Below, in pieces: positions 1-8,235 of a stretch of 64,000 bases of DNA. The stretch comes from Hymenobacter gummosus. Its GTDB lineage: Bacteria > Bacteroidota > Bacteroidia > Cytophagales > Hymenobacteraceae. Each line of letters begins with the position of its first letter. Within the stretch, counting starts at the first letter, position 1. The position numbers were made by a program, and so were the translations under genes. The notes below the pieces were generated by a model, which made no database searches, was not told where the DNA came from, and saw only the letters and a program-made list of their open reading frames with translations. The stretch covers positions 1 to 64,000 of the forward strand of contig NZ_RXOF01000002.1 of NCBI RefSeq assembly GCF_003970915.1, read 5' to 3'.

Positions 1-1
1 C

Positions 2-352
2 GCCCTGATCGAAAACGAGCGGCAGCTGGCCTCGTACGCCGGCCTGGACGTGGTGCAGCGCCAGAGCGGCCTCGCGGCCCGGGCCGCGCGCATCTCGCGC
101 CGCGGCAACGTGCACCTGCGCCAGGCCTTGTACCTGCCGGCGGTCAGCAGCTTGCGCTACAACCCGCAGCAGATGGCCTTTTACGCCCGGCTGCGCGCCC
201 GCCAGCCCAGCGGCAAACCGGGCGTGATTGCCGTCATGCGCAAGCTCTTGCTGCTGTGCTACTCGCTGTGGAAAAACGACCGGCCCTACGACCCGCACTA
301 CCACCCGGCGCGCCCGCTCCGCCCCGAAAAAGAAGTAGCCCCGGCCGCGTGA
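2..352 (+). CDS. IS110-family transposase, C-terminal part (5' truncated by window)
   Basis: This is the last ~116 codons of a DNA transposase of the IS110/IS116/IS902 family (Transposase_20 domain). Reading begins in frame at base 2 because the gene starts before the window. Diagnostic residues are the 'YAGLDV' entry, the basic run 'ISRRGNVHLRQALY', and the distal 'GVIAVMRKLLLLCYSLWKN', all typical of the C-terminal helix-hairpin domain of these enzymes. The catalytic N-terminal DEDD part lies outside the window, so whether the element is intact is unknown. The stop codon at 350-352 lies in the loop of a perfect hairpin (335-366). Confidence 0.85.
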   Translation, partial: ALIENERQLASYAGLDVVQRQSGLAARAARISRRGNVHLRQALYLPAVSSLRYNPQQMAFYARLRARQPSGKPGVIAVMRKLLLLCYSLWKNDRPYDPHYHPARPLRPEKEVAPAA

Positions 353-366
353 CGGGCCGGGGCTAC
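335..366 (+). repeat. Perfect 12-bp hairpin across the transposase stop codon
   Basis: Arms GTAGCCCCGGCC (335-346) and its exact complement (355-366) flank an 8-base loop containing the TGA stop. There is no T-run, so it is not a canonical intrinsic terminator. It could slow transcription out of the element or be part of the structured IS end. Confidence 0.7.
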
Positions 367-491
367 GCAGGATGAACCCGCAGGCTCTCCTCAAACGAGC
401 CCCAAGGTAAAAAACTGCTCCTGTTTCTTGCTTTCCATCACAGTATCTAGCCCCCCGCCGCTTGATGCGCGGAATCATCTGAGGAGGGGAA

Positions 492-920
492 CTAGCTGCT
501 AGCTTCTAGCTCCTGGTCTTGTTCCGCCGCCCAGGCGCGGGCTTCGGCCAGATTGGGAAAGGCCTGAAACTCCATTTGGGGCAGCTCCGGGGTAACCGTC
601 TGGTACATGTTGTTGATCAGGAAGCGGTTCAGCGACTCTTCCGACTCAACCAGGGCGAAGCGGCGGATACCCAGCGCGTCGAGCGTGGGCAGCAGCCAGT
701 CGGCCACCCAGTCCATATCCACGGGGCGCACCGGGCCGAGGCGGCGGTCATCGGCCACCCAGCCCCGCCCGCCGTGCAGCCGGGCCGCGTCCACGGCCTG
801 GGTCAGGGCCGCCCGGAAATCGGCCGAGCCGGCAAAGCCGAGCCACTCGGTTTCGAGCACCGGAACCGGGCCGGGGTGCAGGTGAACGTGCAGAAAAGGG
901 TGGGCGAGCAGGACGGACAT
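492..920 (-). CDS. STAS/SpoIIAA-like domain protein
   Basis: A 142-residue protein, start chosen at the ATG at 920 because the longer frame upstream gives a proline/tryptophan-rich segment unlike a protein start. The body ('PVLETEWLGFAGSADFRAAL', 'GWVADDRRLG', 'WLLPTLDALGIRRFALV') matches the alternating strand/helix pattern of the small STAS-like proteins common in Cytophagales, which are single-domain and of unknown function. A paralogue-like gene lies at 59627-60061 with the same 'AEARAWL/A' ending. No membrane segment or signal peptide. Function not assigned beyond the fold guess; possibly a partner of sensor kinases. Confidence 0.65.
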   Translation of the reverse strand: MSVLLAHPFLHVHLHPGPVPVLETEWLGFAGSADFRAALTQAVDAARLHGGRGWVADDRRLGPVRPVDMDWVADWLLPTLDALGIRRFALVESEESLNRFLINNMYQTVTPELPQMEFQAFPNLAEARAWAAEQDQELEASS

Positions 921-1045
921 GGGCGAAACAGCAGCGGACAAGTGGCAGCACATACGGCGCAACCACAAAAATAACAGTACAGCTGGTGCGGGCCGCGCAG
1001 TTCCAGCCCACGGCCACAAGGCCGGCCGCTGCCGGCCGGCCCGGC

Positions 1046-1645
1046 TCAGCCGGCAGTCGTCAGCGCGGCCAGGCGGGCCCGGACTTCGGCCAGGCGGGCC
1101 TGCTTCTGCGGCTCCCGCAGGCGGGTGGCGGCGGCGGTCCAGTAGCGGTGCTGGCTCAGAAACTGCTCCTGCAGCTCCAGCCAGGCCCGCTCGTCGTAGT
1201 GCTGCCCGCGGGCGGCCAGCTCCCGGCGCAGCGTGTCACTGACGGGCCAGTAGTCGGGGCGGCCGAGGTAGTCCAGGTCGGCGTCGCAGAGCAGGCGGGC
1301 CAGCGGCTCGGTGCCGGGCGTCTGGGGCATCTGCGTGGCCATAATAAGCCGGCAGATCAGCTCGATGTGGGCCGCGGAGAAGCCGAAGCCGGGCAGCACC
1401 TGCTGGGCCAGCTGGCAGCCGGCGGCTTCGTGGCCCTGGTAGGCGGTGAGGAAGCCAGCGTCGTGGTAGTGGGCGGCGGTGCCGAGCAGGGCCAGCTGCT
1501 GCGGGTCCGTCAGGCCCTCGGCCGCGGCCAGGGTGCGGGCGGCGGCTACCACGTCGATGGTGTGGTGCCGGCCGTGGTAGTAGAGGGCGGCGGGCAGCTG
1601 GTGGAGCTGGTCGAGCACGTAGGCTTCGGCGCGGGGGCAATCCAT
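1046..1645 (-). CDS. HD-domain phosphohydrolase
   Basis: A 199-residue HD-superfamily metal-dependent phosphohydrolase. Visible metal-binding elements are the histidines of 'YYHGRHHTID' (about residues 23-31), the 'HYHDAGF' HD pair (about 61-62) and the distal 'DADLDYLG'. The start at 1645 begins the conserved 'CPRAEAYVLDQL' segment; the 26 codons upstream look non-coding. Substrate is unknown: family members act on nucleotides or cyclic or phosphorylated nucleotides. It is divergent from the large membrane gene starting at 1761, with about 115 bases between that contain the promoter for the latter. Confidence 0.8.
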   Translation of the reverse strand: MDCPRAEAYVLDQLHQLPAALYYHGRHHTIDVVAAARTLAAAEGLTDPQQLALLGTAAHYHDAGFLTAYQGHEAAGCQLAQQVLPGFGFSAAHIELICRLIMATQMPQTPGTEPLARLLCDADLDYLGRPDYWPVSDTLRRELAARGQHYDERAWLELQEQFLSQHRYWTAAATRLREPQKQARLAEVRARLAALTTAG

Positions 1646-1707
1646 CGGGAGCGGGCGGTAAGCGGGGCTAATTACCGGAAAAATCCGGGTTGGGCCGCGC
1701 CGGGCAC

Positions 1708-1715
1708 TATCTTGC
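1708..1715 (+). promoter_or_regulatory. Putative -7 promoter element TATCTTGC
   Basis: TATCTTGC resembles the Bacteroidota -7 element TAnnTTTG and sits about 45 bases upstream of the ATG at 1761. The same octamer lies upstream of the MFS gene at 55641. A -33 TTG is present but weak. Confidence 0.4.
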
Positions 1716-1760
1716 AGTTTCAAATCAGGGGCGGCCGACCGTCCGTATCACGCATTCGGA

Positions 1761-4499
1761 ATGACACTACTCGCACGCTGGCGGCAGCTGCTGGGCATCC
1801 GCGCCGAGGAAGGGCGCACGGTGGGCTTGTTCTTCCTGCACAACTTCCTGCTGGGCATCGGCACCATCCTGGTGTACGTGTCGGCCAACGTTATCCTGCT
1901 CGAAAACCACCCCGAGCAGAACCTGCCCCTGGCTTACCTGGCCGCCGCCGCCGCCATGATCGGGGCCGGCAAGGTGTACAGCCGCTACGAGCACCACCTG
2001 GGTTTGCAGCGCGTAGCCGTGCGGGTGCTGCTGGCCGCGCTGGTGCTCACGGGCGTGCTGGCCGCGCTGGTAGCCTGGGGCCACTCGGCGGCCACGGCCG
2101 TGGCCATTATGGCCGGTTACCGCGTCATTTACCTGCTCACCAACCTAGAATTCTGGGGCGTGTCGGCCGTGGTGTTCGATGTGCGCCAGGGCCGGCGGCT
2201 GTTCGGGGTCATCAGCTCCGGCGACATGCCCGCCAAGGCCCTGGGCGCGGTGCTGGCCATCCTCATTCACCACCACTCCGACCTGCTCTGGCTGCTGCTC
2301 ACCGCCTTCGGGGCCTACCTCGGGGCGCTGCTGGTGCTGCGCACCACCGGCCGCCAGCACGCGGTGGAAGTGCGCGAGGCGGCCCGCGCCGCCCGGGCCC
2401 AGGCCGTGGCCCCGGCCCTGCAGCGCTGGTTCGGCAGCAGCCGCCTGGTGCTGACGATGTGCCTGAGCATGCTCTGCATTGCAGCCGTCACGGCCGGCAT
2501 CGAGTACTCCTTCTTCGTCAACGTCAAGCACCGCTTCCACGACCAGGCCCTGGTGATGCAGTACGTGGGCCTGGTGCTGGTGGCCGCGTACTTGCTGGCG
2601 CTGCTCTTCAAGCTGCTCTTCTCGCGCGCCGCCACCGACCAGGTGGGCGTGCGCCGCATGCTGGTCTTGCTGCCCGGGGTGCTGGCCGCGGCCATGCTGC
2701 TGGCCGGCGGACTGTGGTACGCCGGGGTGTCCGAAGGCACCCGGCTGCTCTACTTCTGCGGGGTGTTCGTGACGCTGGAAGTGCTGCGCCGCGCCCTGTT
2801 CGACCCGCTGTTTCTGACCCTGTTTCAGCCTCTCTCGCCGCCCGAGCGGCTGCAGGCCCACACCCTGGCCAAGGGCGTGTACGAGCCGCTGGGCCTGGGC
2901 CTGGGCGGGTTGCTGCTGCTGCTCGGGCCCCGGCTGCCCGCCGCGTCGGCTTGGGCGCCGTTCGTCTGGATGAGCCTGTTCGTGTTGCTGGCCTGGTACT
3001 TTCTGCACCGCACCCACGCCGGCTACCTGGCCGAGCTGCAGCACGCCCTGAGCCGCCGCTTTTCCACCGGCCCCGACCCGGCCACTGCCCTGCGCTGGGC
3101 CGCGGCCGAAGAGGGCGGCAGCGCCGCCCCCGCCTTCGACCCGGCCGACTTCGCGCCGGCCGAAACCAGCCAGCTCATTGCCGCCCTGCGCGACAAAACC
3201 ACCCGCCCGGCCGCCACCCAGGCCCTGCTGCAGCGCGGCCCCGAAGCCGCCGCCGCCCTGGCCGAAACCCTGGAAAGCCCCGAGGCCGACGACGCGCTGG
3301 TGCGCCGCGTGGCCCTGCTCTGCGCCCGCCTGCCGCTCACGGCCAGCCACCAGGCCCTGGTCACGCTGGCCTGGCAGCCCAACCTGTTCCGGCGCGAAGC
3401 CGCCCTGCGCGCCCTGCGTGGCTACCCGCCCCAGCCCGCCGAGGCGCCCGTGTTCGAGGCCCTGGTGCAGGAGGAGCTGACGCTGGCCCGCCACCTGCTC
3501 ACCGGCCTCACCGAGCTGGCAGCGGCCGAGCCGCTGGCCCTCAGCCTGGAGTACGAGCTGCAGCGGGTGCAGCAGCGCCTGTTTGGCCTGCTCGGGCAGC
3601 TCTACCCGCCCCAGCTCATTGCCGATGCCCAGCGCGGCGTGGCCCAGGCCGCCCGCGAGCGGCAGGCCAACGCCCTCGAAATCCTCGACAACCTCATTCC
3701 GCAGCCCGTGTACCAGGCCCTGCAGGCCCTGCTGGAAGTGGCGCCGGCCCCGGCCCGCCTGCGCACCTTCGAGCGGCTGCTGACCTACGACGAGCCCCTG
3801 GCCGACATCGTGCCCACCGTGGTGCGCCGCGGCGAAACTGCCTTCACCGACTGGACCATTGCCCACGCCCTGCACCTCTGGCAGCCCACCGCCGCCCTGG
3901 CCGACGCCGCCGCCCTGCGCGCCCGCCTCGACAGCGCCAGCCCGCTGGTGCGCGAGGCGGCCGAAGCCTTGGCCCAACGTCTGCGCCAGGAGCAGCCGGA
4001 GCTGTACCAGCAGCTGCGGGCCCACCAGCCCACCCTCGATACCGTTTTTATGAGCCATTCCGCGCCCGAATCCCGCATTTCCGCCGCCGAGCGGGTGGCC
4101 CTGCTCAAGCACACCGCCCTGTTCGCCGCCACCCCCGAAAACGTGCTCAGCAGCATCGTGCCCATCATGAAGGAAGTCAGCTTCCCGGCCGGGGAGCAGA
4201 TTTTCGCCAAGGGCGACCTGGGCACCTCCCTGTTCATCGTGCAAACAGGGGAGGTGGGCATCTTCTCCGGCCCGCAGCAGCTGGCCACCTTCGGCCCCGG
4301 CGACTTTTTCGGCGAGCTGGCCTTGCTCGACGCCGAGCCCCGCTCCGCCTCGGCCGTCACCCAGGCTCCCGTGCTGGCCTTCCGCCTCGACCAGGACGAC
4401 TTCTACGACGTGATGGAGGAGCGCCCCGAGGTGCTGCGCAACATCCTGCGCGTGCTCTGCCAGCGCCTGCGCCGCCAGAACGAGAAGTCGGTGGCGTAG
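1761..4499 (+). CDS. MFS/NTT-like membrane protein with HEAT-like region and C-terminal cyclic-nucleotide-binding domain
   Basis: A 912-residue fusion. Residues ~1-430 hold about ten to twelve hydrophobic segments resembling the MFS or ATP/ADP-translocase (Npt1/Npt2) families. Residues ~460-750 are alanine/leucine-rich helical repeats resembling HEAT repeats. Residues ~784-900 are a cyclic nucleotide-binding domain with the phosphate-binding cassette 'FGELALLDAEPRSA' at ~850-863. The glutamate and arginine that contact cyclic phosphate and ribose in CRP-type domains are present. What is transported, if anything, is not visible. A convergent neighbour encodes an adenylate cyclase (4758-5804), which suggests cAMP as ligand (inference). 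The last codons GTG GCG TAG are part of the inverted repeat at 4491-4766. Confidence 0.85.
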   Translation: MTLLARWRQLLGIRAEEGRTVGLFFLHNFLLGIGTILVYVSANVILLENHPEQNLPLAYLAAAAAMIGAGKVYSRYEHHLGLQRVAVRVLLAALVLTGVLAALVAWGHSAATAVAIMAGYRVIYLLTNLEFWGVSAVVFDVRQGRRLFGVISSGDMPAKALGAVLAILIHHHSDLLWLLLTAFGAYLGALLVLRTTGRQHAVEVREAARAARAQAVAPALQRWFGSSRLVLTMCLSMLCIAAVTAGIEYSFFVNVKHRFHDQALVMQYVGLVLVAAYLLALLFKLLFSRAATDQVGVRRMLVLLPGVLAAAMLLAGGLWYAGVSEGTRLLYFCGVFVTLEVLRRALFDPLFLTLFQPLSPPERLQAHTLAKGVYEPLGLGLGGLLLLLGPRLPAASAWAPFVWMSLFVLLAWYFLHRTHAGYLAELQHALSRRFSTGPDPATALRWAAAEEGGSAAPAFDPADFAPAETSQLIAALRDKTTRPAATQALLQRGPEAAAALAETLESPEADDALVRRVALLCARLPLTASHQALVTLAWQPNLFRREAALRALRGYPPQPAEAPVFEALVQEELTLARHLLTGLTELAAAEPLALSLEYELQRVQQRLFGLLGQLYPPQLIADAQRGVAQAARERQANALEILDNLIPQPVYQALQALLEVAPAPARLRTFERLLTYDEPLADIVPTVVRRGETAFTDWTIAHALHLWQPTAALADAAALRARLDSASPLVREAAEALAQRLRQEQPELYQQLRAHQPTLDTVFMSHSAPESRISAAERVALLKHTALFAATPENVLSSIVPIMKEVSFPAGEQIFAKGDLGTSLFIVQTGEVGIFSGPQQLATFGPGDFFGELALLDAEPRSASAVTQAPVLAFRLDQDDFYDVMEERPEVLRNILRVLCQRLRRQNEKSVA

Positions 4500-4766
4500 G
4501 GGCCTCACCCCCCGGCCCCCTCTCCCGTGGAGAGGGGGAGCCAGACGTCAGCAACGACAGCGGGAGCCATGAGCATCAGGCTCATGGCTCCCGCTTCGTA
4601 TTTCCGAACACGCCGGAGTAGGTTTATTAACTGCTTGAAATGATGACGTATGCGGCGGGGCTGCGTAGCGCTAGTGGAGCAGACCCGCACCGCCTGCTGA
4701 TGTTGCTGACGCCAGGCTCCCCCTCTCCACGGGAGAGGGGGCCGGGGGGTGAGGCCCCTACGCCAC
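4491..4766. repeat. Long inverted repeat A (65-nt arms) between convergent genes
   Basis: Arm 4491-4555 is complementary to 4702-4766 with two mismatches by my reading. Each arm contains an internal hairpin (CCCCTCTCC / GGAGAGGGG). The outermost nine bases, GTGGCGTAG, are the last codons and stop of both flanking convergent genes. The spacer holds a further 14-bp hairpin (4560-4594). The CAGCAACGA word lies at 4549-4557. Elements at 9751-9984 and 19906-20061 share the CCTCACCCCCGGCC... arm. Confidence 0.9.
4560..4594 (+). terminator. 14-bp hairpin, likely terminator for the 1761-4499 gene
   Basis: Stem GCGGGAGCCATGAG / CTCATGGCTCCCGC with a 7-base loop, followed by TTCGTATTTCC. It sits in the spacer of repeat A between convergent genes, so it could act in both directions. 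The T-run is weak. Confidence 0.5.
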
Positions 4767-5804
4767 CACCTCGTAAATCATCACCGGCTGGGTCTTGTTC
4801 TTCAGCGTCACTTCCCGTAGCGGGCGGCACTGGAACGACTCCTTCACCAGCTCGTAGGTGGATTCGGTGATGATGACCTGCCCGGGCTGGGCCACCGACT
4901 GCAGGCGCTGGCTCACGTTCACCGTGTCGCCGATGACGGTGTAATCCAGGCGCTTGAGCGAGGCCGAGCCGATGTTGCCCGACACCATTTCGCCGGTATT
5001 CACCCCGATGCTCACCTGCGGCTGGTACGTGCTGCCGTCGGGCAGGGTGTACTCGTTGGCCTGCACCACGGTGCGCACGGCCAGGGCCGCGTCCACGGCG
5101 CGGTCGAGGTGGTACTCGCCCCGGAACACGGCCATGACGGCGTCACCCATGAACTTGTCGACGTGGCCGCCCTGGGCAATGATTTCCTTCACCATCTGGT
5201 CGAAGTACGTGTTGAGCATGCCCACGATGTCGGCCGCGGGCAGCACCTCCGAGAGGCTGGTGAAGCCGCAAATGTCGATGAACACCACGCTGGCCTGCAC
5301 CGTCTCGCTCACCATCAGCGTGTGCTCAAACTCGGGCCGGGCCATCACGTTCAGCACCGTCTCGTCGACGTACATGCGCAGGATGTTGTTTTCCTGGATG
5401 GCGCGCAGCGTGTCGCGCAGCTGCTGCACGTGCTGGGCGGTCTTGTCCATGGTGGTTTCCAGGTCGGTGAAGTCCACCGGCTTGGTCACGAAGTCGAAGG
5501 CGCCGCGGTTCATGGCCGTGCGGATATTCTGCATGTCGCCGTAGGCCGACACCATCACCGTCTTGACCACCGGGTTGGCCTCCTGCAGCTTCGTGAGCAG
5601 CGTGAGGCCGTCCATCACCGGCATGTTGATGTCGGAGAGGATAATATCGGTATCGGGGTGCTGGCTGAGGGCCTGGAGGGCTTCCTGCCCGTTGGCGGCG
5701 AAGATGAACTCGTAGACGTTTTCGCGGATTTTGCGCCGGAACTTCTGCTTGATGAGCAGCTCCAGGTCCGCCTCGTCGTCGACGACCAGAATCTTAGTTT
5801 TCAT
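4758..5804 (-). CDS. Response-regulator adenylate/guanylate cyclase (class III)
   Basis: A 348-residue protein with an N-terminal receiver domain (phospho-acceptor D58 in 'LSDINMP', K108 in 'TKPVD'), a short coiled linker (~115-145), and a class III nucleotidyl cyclase domain (~170-345). Metal-binding aspartates are D177 ('FIDICGF') and D221 ('KFMGD'). K217 and the 'IGDTVN' segment are the base-recognition positions and favour ATP; N296 and R300 complete the active site. The cyclase therefore appears intact and probably makes cAMP. It overlaps the upstream response regulator (5794-6183) by 11 bases, so the two are co-translated. The nearby convergent gene encodes a cyclic-nucleotide-binding membrane protein, a plausible target. 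Its stop codon lies in repeat A. Confidence 0.92.
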   Translation of the reverse strand: MKTKILVVDDEADLELLIKQKFRRKIRENVYEFIFAANGQEALQALSQHPDTDIILSDINMPVMDGLTLLTKLQEANPVVKTVMVSAYGDMQNIRTAMNRGAFDFVTKPVDFTDLETTMDKTAQHVQQLRDTLRAIQENNILRMYVDETVLNVMARPEFEHTLMVSETVQASVVFIDICGFTSLSEVLPAADIVGMLNTYFDQMVKEIIAQGGHVDKFMGDAVMAVFRGEYHLDRAVDAALAVRTVVQANEYTLPDGSTYQPQVSIGVNTGEMVSGNIGSASLKRLDYTVIGDTVNVSQRLQSVAQPGQVIITESTYELVKESFQCRPLREVTLKNKTQPVMIYEVVA

Positions 5805-6183
5805 GCGTTTCCATAGCGGCCAGCTTGGCCTTGAGGGCGGCGAAGTCGACGGGTTTGGTCAGGAAGTCATCGGCCCCGAGGCGCAGGGCCTGGTCGTGGC
5901 TGGCCTGGTCGCCGTAGGCCGTAATCATCATCACCTGCGGGGGTGGCGGGGCCGGGTATTCCTCGCGGATGTGGCGCAGCAGCTCCAGCCCGCTCATGCC
6001 GGGCATGTTGATGTCGCTGAGAATCAGCACCACTTCGGAGGCGTGGGCATGCAGGTATTCCAGGGCCTCCTCGCCGGAGTAGGCAAAGGAAAACGTGAAC
6101 TGCCCGCTGCGGATTTCGCGCCGGAACCGCTGCTCAAACAGCGTCCGCACGTCCTGCTCGTCGTCGACCACCAGTATTTTCAT
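5794..6183 (-). CDS. Single-domain response regulator
   Basis: A 129-residue CheY-like receiver protein with no output domain. Acidic pocket 'VVDDEQD' (residues 5-11), phospho-acceptor D57 ('LSDINMPGMSG'), T/S of 'MMITAYG', and K of 'LTKPVDF'. The start is taken as the ATG at 6183 (a TTG three codons upstream is possible). A TAGCTTTG -7 element ends only six bases before this ATG, which implies a very short or absent leader. It is close to the cyclase receiver in sequence ('FRREIR' vs 'FRRKIR'), suggesting tandem duplication. Likely partner is the histidine kinase upstream (6303-7673). Confidence 0.9.
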   Translation of the reverse strand: MKILVVDDEQDVRTLFEQRFRREIRSGQFTFSFAYSGEEALEYLHAHASEVVLILSDINMPGMSGLELLRHIREEYPAPPPPQVMMITAYGDQASHDQALRLGADDFLTKPVDFAALKAKLAAMETHEN

Positions 6184-6189
6184 CGTAAG

Positions 6190-6197
6190 CAAAGCTA
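6190..6197 (-). promoter_or_regulatory. -7 promoter element TAGCTTTG
   Basis: Exact match to TAnnTTTG on the minus strand, six bases upstream of the ATG at 6183. It would let the response regulator and cyclase be transcribed separately from the kinase gene. Confidence 0.5.
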
Positions 6198-6209
6198 GGG
6201 CAATTCAAT

Positions 6210-6306
6210 GTAGCGCGAACTTTTAGTTCGCGTTTTCTGCAACGGCATTGTTGGATATGAGCCCTCAGACATCAGCAACGATACGCGAACTAAAAGTTCG
6301 CGCTAC
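6210..6306. repeat. Inverted repeat D (perfect 24-nt arms)
   Basis: Arms 6210-6233 and 6283-6306 are exactly complementary. Each is itself nearly palindromic (GCGAACTTTTAGTTCGC). The outer end GTAG supplies the TAG stop codon (6303-6305) of the histidine kinase. The spacer contains CAGCAACGA at 6273-6281, the same word as in repeats A, B and S. Confidence 0.92.
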
Positions 6307-7673
6307 CCCGGCAGCGTGACGATAAACTCGGTGCCCTGGCCCTCGGTGCTTTCCACCTCGATGGTGCCGCTGTGGCCTTTCGTGACGATGTCGTAGCTGA
6401 GCGAGAGGCCCAGGCCGGTGCCTTCGCCGGTGGGCTTGGTGGTGAAGAAGGGCTGGAAGATCTTCTGCTGCACCTCCTCCGGAATGCCCGTGCCGTTGTC
6501 CTTCACCCGGATTTCGACGTCGCCCGCCCCGGTGCGGCGCGTGACCACGCTCACGGTGGGCACGAAGCCGGCGCCCTGGGCTTCCTGGCGCTTCTGCACG
6601 GCGTAAAAGGCGTTGGTGAACAGGTTCAGTAGCACCCGGCCCAGGTCCTGGCCCACGGCCTGAATGCTGCCCACGGCCGGGTCGAAGAAGGTGTTGATGG
6701 TGGCGTTGAAGGCCTTGTTTTTGGCCCGCAGGCCGTGGTAGGCCAGGCGCAGGTACTCGTCGGCGAGGTTGTTCAGGTCGGTGGCCTGCCGCTCGCCGGT
6801 GCTCTGCCGGGAGTGCTCCAGCATGCCGCGCACGATGCTGGCGGCCCGCTGCCCGTGGTGGTGAATCTTCTCCAGGTTCTGCTTGAGGTCGTTGAGCAGC
6901 TCGGCCTCCAGGTCCGGGTCGCGGTCGGGGCGCTGCTGCTCCTCCAGCAGCTCCTGCACCAGTTCGGCCGACACGTCGGAGAAGTTCGTCACGAAGTTCA
7001 GCGGGTTCTGGATTTCGTGGGCAATACCGGCCGTCAGCTCCCCCAGCGAGGCCATTTTCTCGCTCTGAATCAGCTGGTCCTGGGTGGTTTTCAGCTCGTC
7101 GAGGGTGTGCTGCAACTCCTGGGCCTGCCGGGTGAGGGTGGCGGTGCGCTCGGCCACCATGCGCTCCAGCTGGCTGTTTTCGGCCTCGATGCGGCGCTTG
7201 TCCTCGATTTCCCGCTCGCGCTCCAGCCGCTCCTGCTCCAGGTGCTTTTTCTGGTTGCGGGCAATGAGGCCGAAGGTGAACAGCCAGATGACGGCGAAGC
7301 CCTGGGAGGTATCGAAAACCTCGTCGTAGCTCTTGAGCAGGGTTTTGCCCACCAAGGCCACCAGCAGCTCGATGAGCGAGTACAGGGCGTAGGGCGCCAG
7401 GCCCAGCAGCAGCGTGCGGGCCGGGCGGTAGTCCTGCGTGCGCAGCAGCACCAGCCCGATGACGCTCAGCACGAAGACTAGGTAGGCCTCGTCAAACAAA
7501 TCGGACTTCAGGAAAAACGACAACGCCAGCAAAGCCGCCCCGGGCACCCAAATCCAGTCGAGCTGGCGACTGAGCCGGGGGGCGCGCAGGGGCAGGCTCA
7601 GAAACTGACGCAGCATGCGCACCACCCACAGGGCTATCAGGATGGGCAGAATCAGGGAGGTGTTGAAATCCAT
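6303..7673 (-). CDS. Membrane sensor histidine kinase
   Basis: A 456-residue kinase: four to five hydrophobic segments in residues ~1-135, a charged coiled coil (~142-205), then the dimerisation/phosphoacceptor helix with H219 in '[12 protein letters not shown]', and a HATPase_c domain with N box '[10 protein letters not shown]', G1 'DNGTGIP', and G2 'GTGLGLSL'. No extracytoplasmic sensory domain is recognisable, so sensing is probably through the membrane part. It is a ZraS/AtoS-style kinase common in Bacteroidota. It is the apparent partner of the response regulator and the regulator-cyclase downstream, separated from them only by repeat D. The 3' end is formed by that repeat. Confidence 0.92.
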   Translation of the reverse strand: MDFNTSLILPILIALWVVRMLRQFLSLPLRAPRLSRQLDWIWVPGAALLALSFFLKSDLFDEAYLVFVLSVIGLVLLRTQDYRPARTLLLGLAPYALYSLIELLVALVGKTLLKSYDEVFDTSQGFAVIWLFTFGLIARNQKKHLEQERLEREREIEDKRRIEAENSQLERMVAERTATLTRQAQELQHTLDELKTTQDQLIQSEKMASLGELTAGIAHEIQNPLNFVTNFSDVSAELVQELLEEQQRPDRDPDLEAELLNDLKQNLEKIHHHGQRAASIVRGMLEHSRQSTGERQATDLNNLADEYLRLAYHGLRAKNKAFNATINTFFDPAVGSIQAVGQDLGRVLLNLFTNAFYAVQKRQEAQGAGFVPTVSVVTRRTGAGDVEIRVKDNGTGIPEEVQQKIFQPFFTTKPTGEGTGLGLSLSYDIVTKGHSGTIEVESTEGQGTEFIVTLPG

Positions 7674-7700
7674 AACGGCCGGGCTGGGGCAGGAGGGAAG

Positions 7701-8015
7701 TTAGTCTTTCTTGGGGGCGTCGGGCGCGGCCTTTTTGCCCGACAGCAGCTGGGGCAGCGGCAGGGTGAAGACCAGCACCGGATTGCTGGTGCGCGGGCTC
7801 TTCTTTTCGGCCGCGCCGGCGGGCTGGTCGTCCTTGCTAAGCAGCCGCATGGCGTAGCCCACGGCCGTGGGCAGGGTCACGCGCAGCGTCATGACCTGCT
7901 GGGTGGGCGGTGCCGGGGCGGCGGACGGCGGTTCCGACTGGCCTTGGGCCCGGGCCGAAGAAGCCGCCAGCGTGAGCAGCGTAAGCAACATGAATAAGCG
8001 GAAGCCAGCGGGCAT
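7701..8015 (-). CDS. Small secreted protein of unknown function
   Basis: A 104-residue protein with a signal peptide ('FRLFMLLTLLTLAASSARAQ') followed by a low-complexity proline/alanine segment, a short conserved-looking core ('VMTLRVTLPTAVGYAMRLL') and a basic tail. The start at 8015 places the hydrophobic core correctly; a longer frame begins at 8099. It lies 27 bases upstream of the histidine kinase on the same strand and so may be its operon partner, for instance a periplasmic or surface signal component (inference). I do not recognise the family. Confidence 0.55.
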   Translation of the reverse strand: MPAGFRLFMLLTLLTLAASSARAQGQSEPPSAAPAPPTQQVMTLRVTLPTAVGYAMRLLSKDDQPAGAAEKKSPRTSNPVLVFTLPLPQLLSGKKAAPDAPKKD

Positions 8016-8235
8016 TAACAAAGCAATTGGCGGCCAAAGATGCGACGATAAGCGAAGCGGCACCAAAGCCGAAGCCCGGTGCCGCCGAATTAGATTCAAA
8101 ATAAGGGCCCGCCGTTGCCCGGGCGGGGGCGGATTGCTCCTGTAGCTGAACTTGTGCGGTAGGTGTTCTGGGTCATCGAAGAATACCGCACGACAGGGTG
8201 CCCGCTCAGCCTGCCCGGCACCACAAGCAGCCGCT

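Larger units (their letters stand above)
1..490 (+). mobile_element. 3' end of an IS110-family insertion sequence
   Basis: The window opens inside a transposase of the IS110 family, followed by about 140 bases of non-coding sequence before the next gene. Family knowledge: IS110 elements lack classical terminal inverted repeats and carry a structured non-coding end that in studied members encodes the bridge RNA. The true right boundary cannot be set from this sequence; 490 is simply where the next gene ends. A short stem GGCTC/GAGCC near 390-411 is visible in the non-coding part. Confidence 0.5.

Noticed and set aside
986-4621. A 1211-codon open frame on the plus strand overlapping the HD gene and transporter
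   Set aside because: It reads as arginine/proline/glycine-rich sequence with no domain, in another frame of genes with clear families. A GC-rich shadow.
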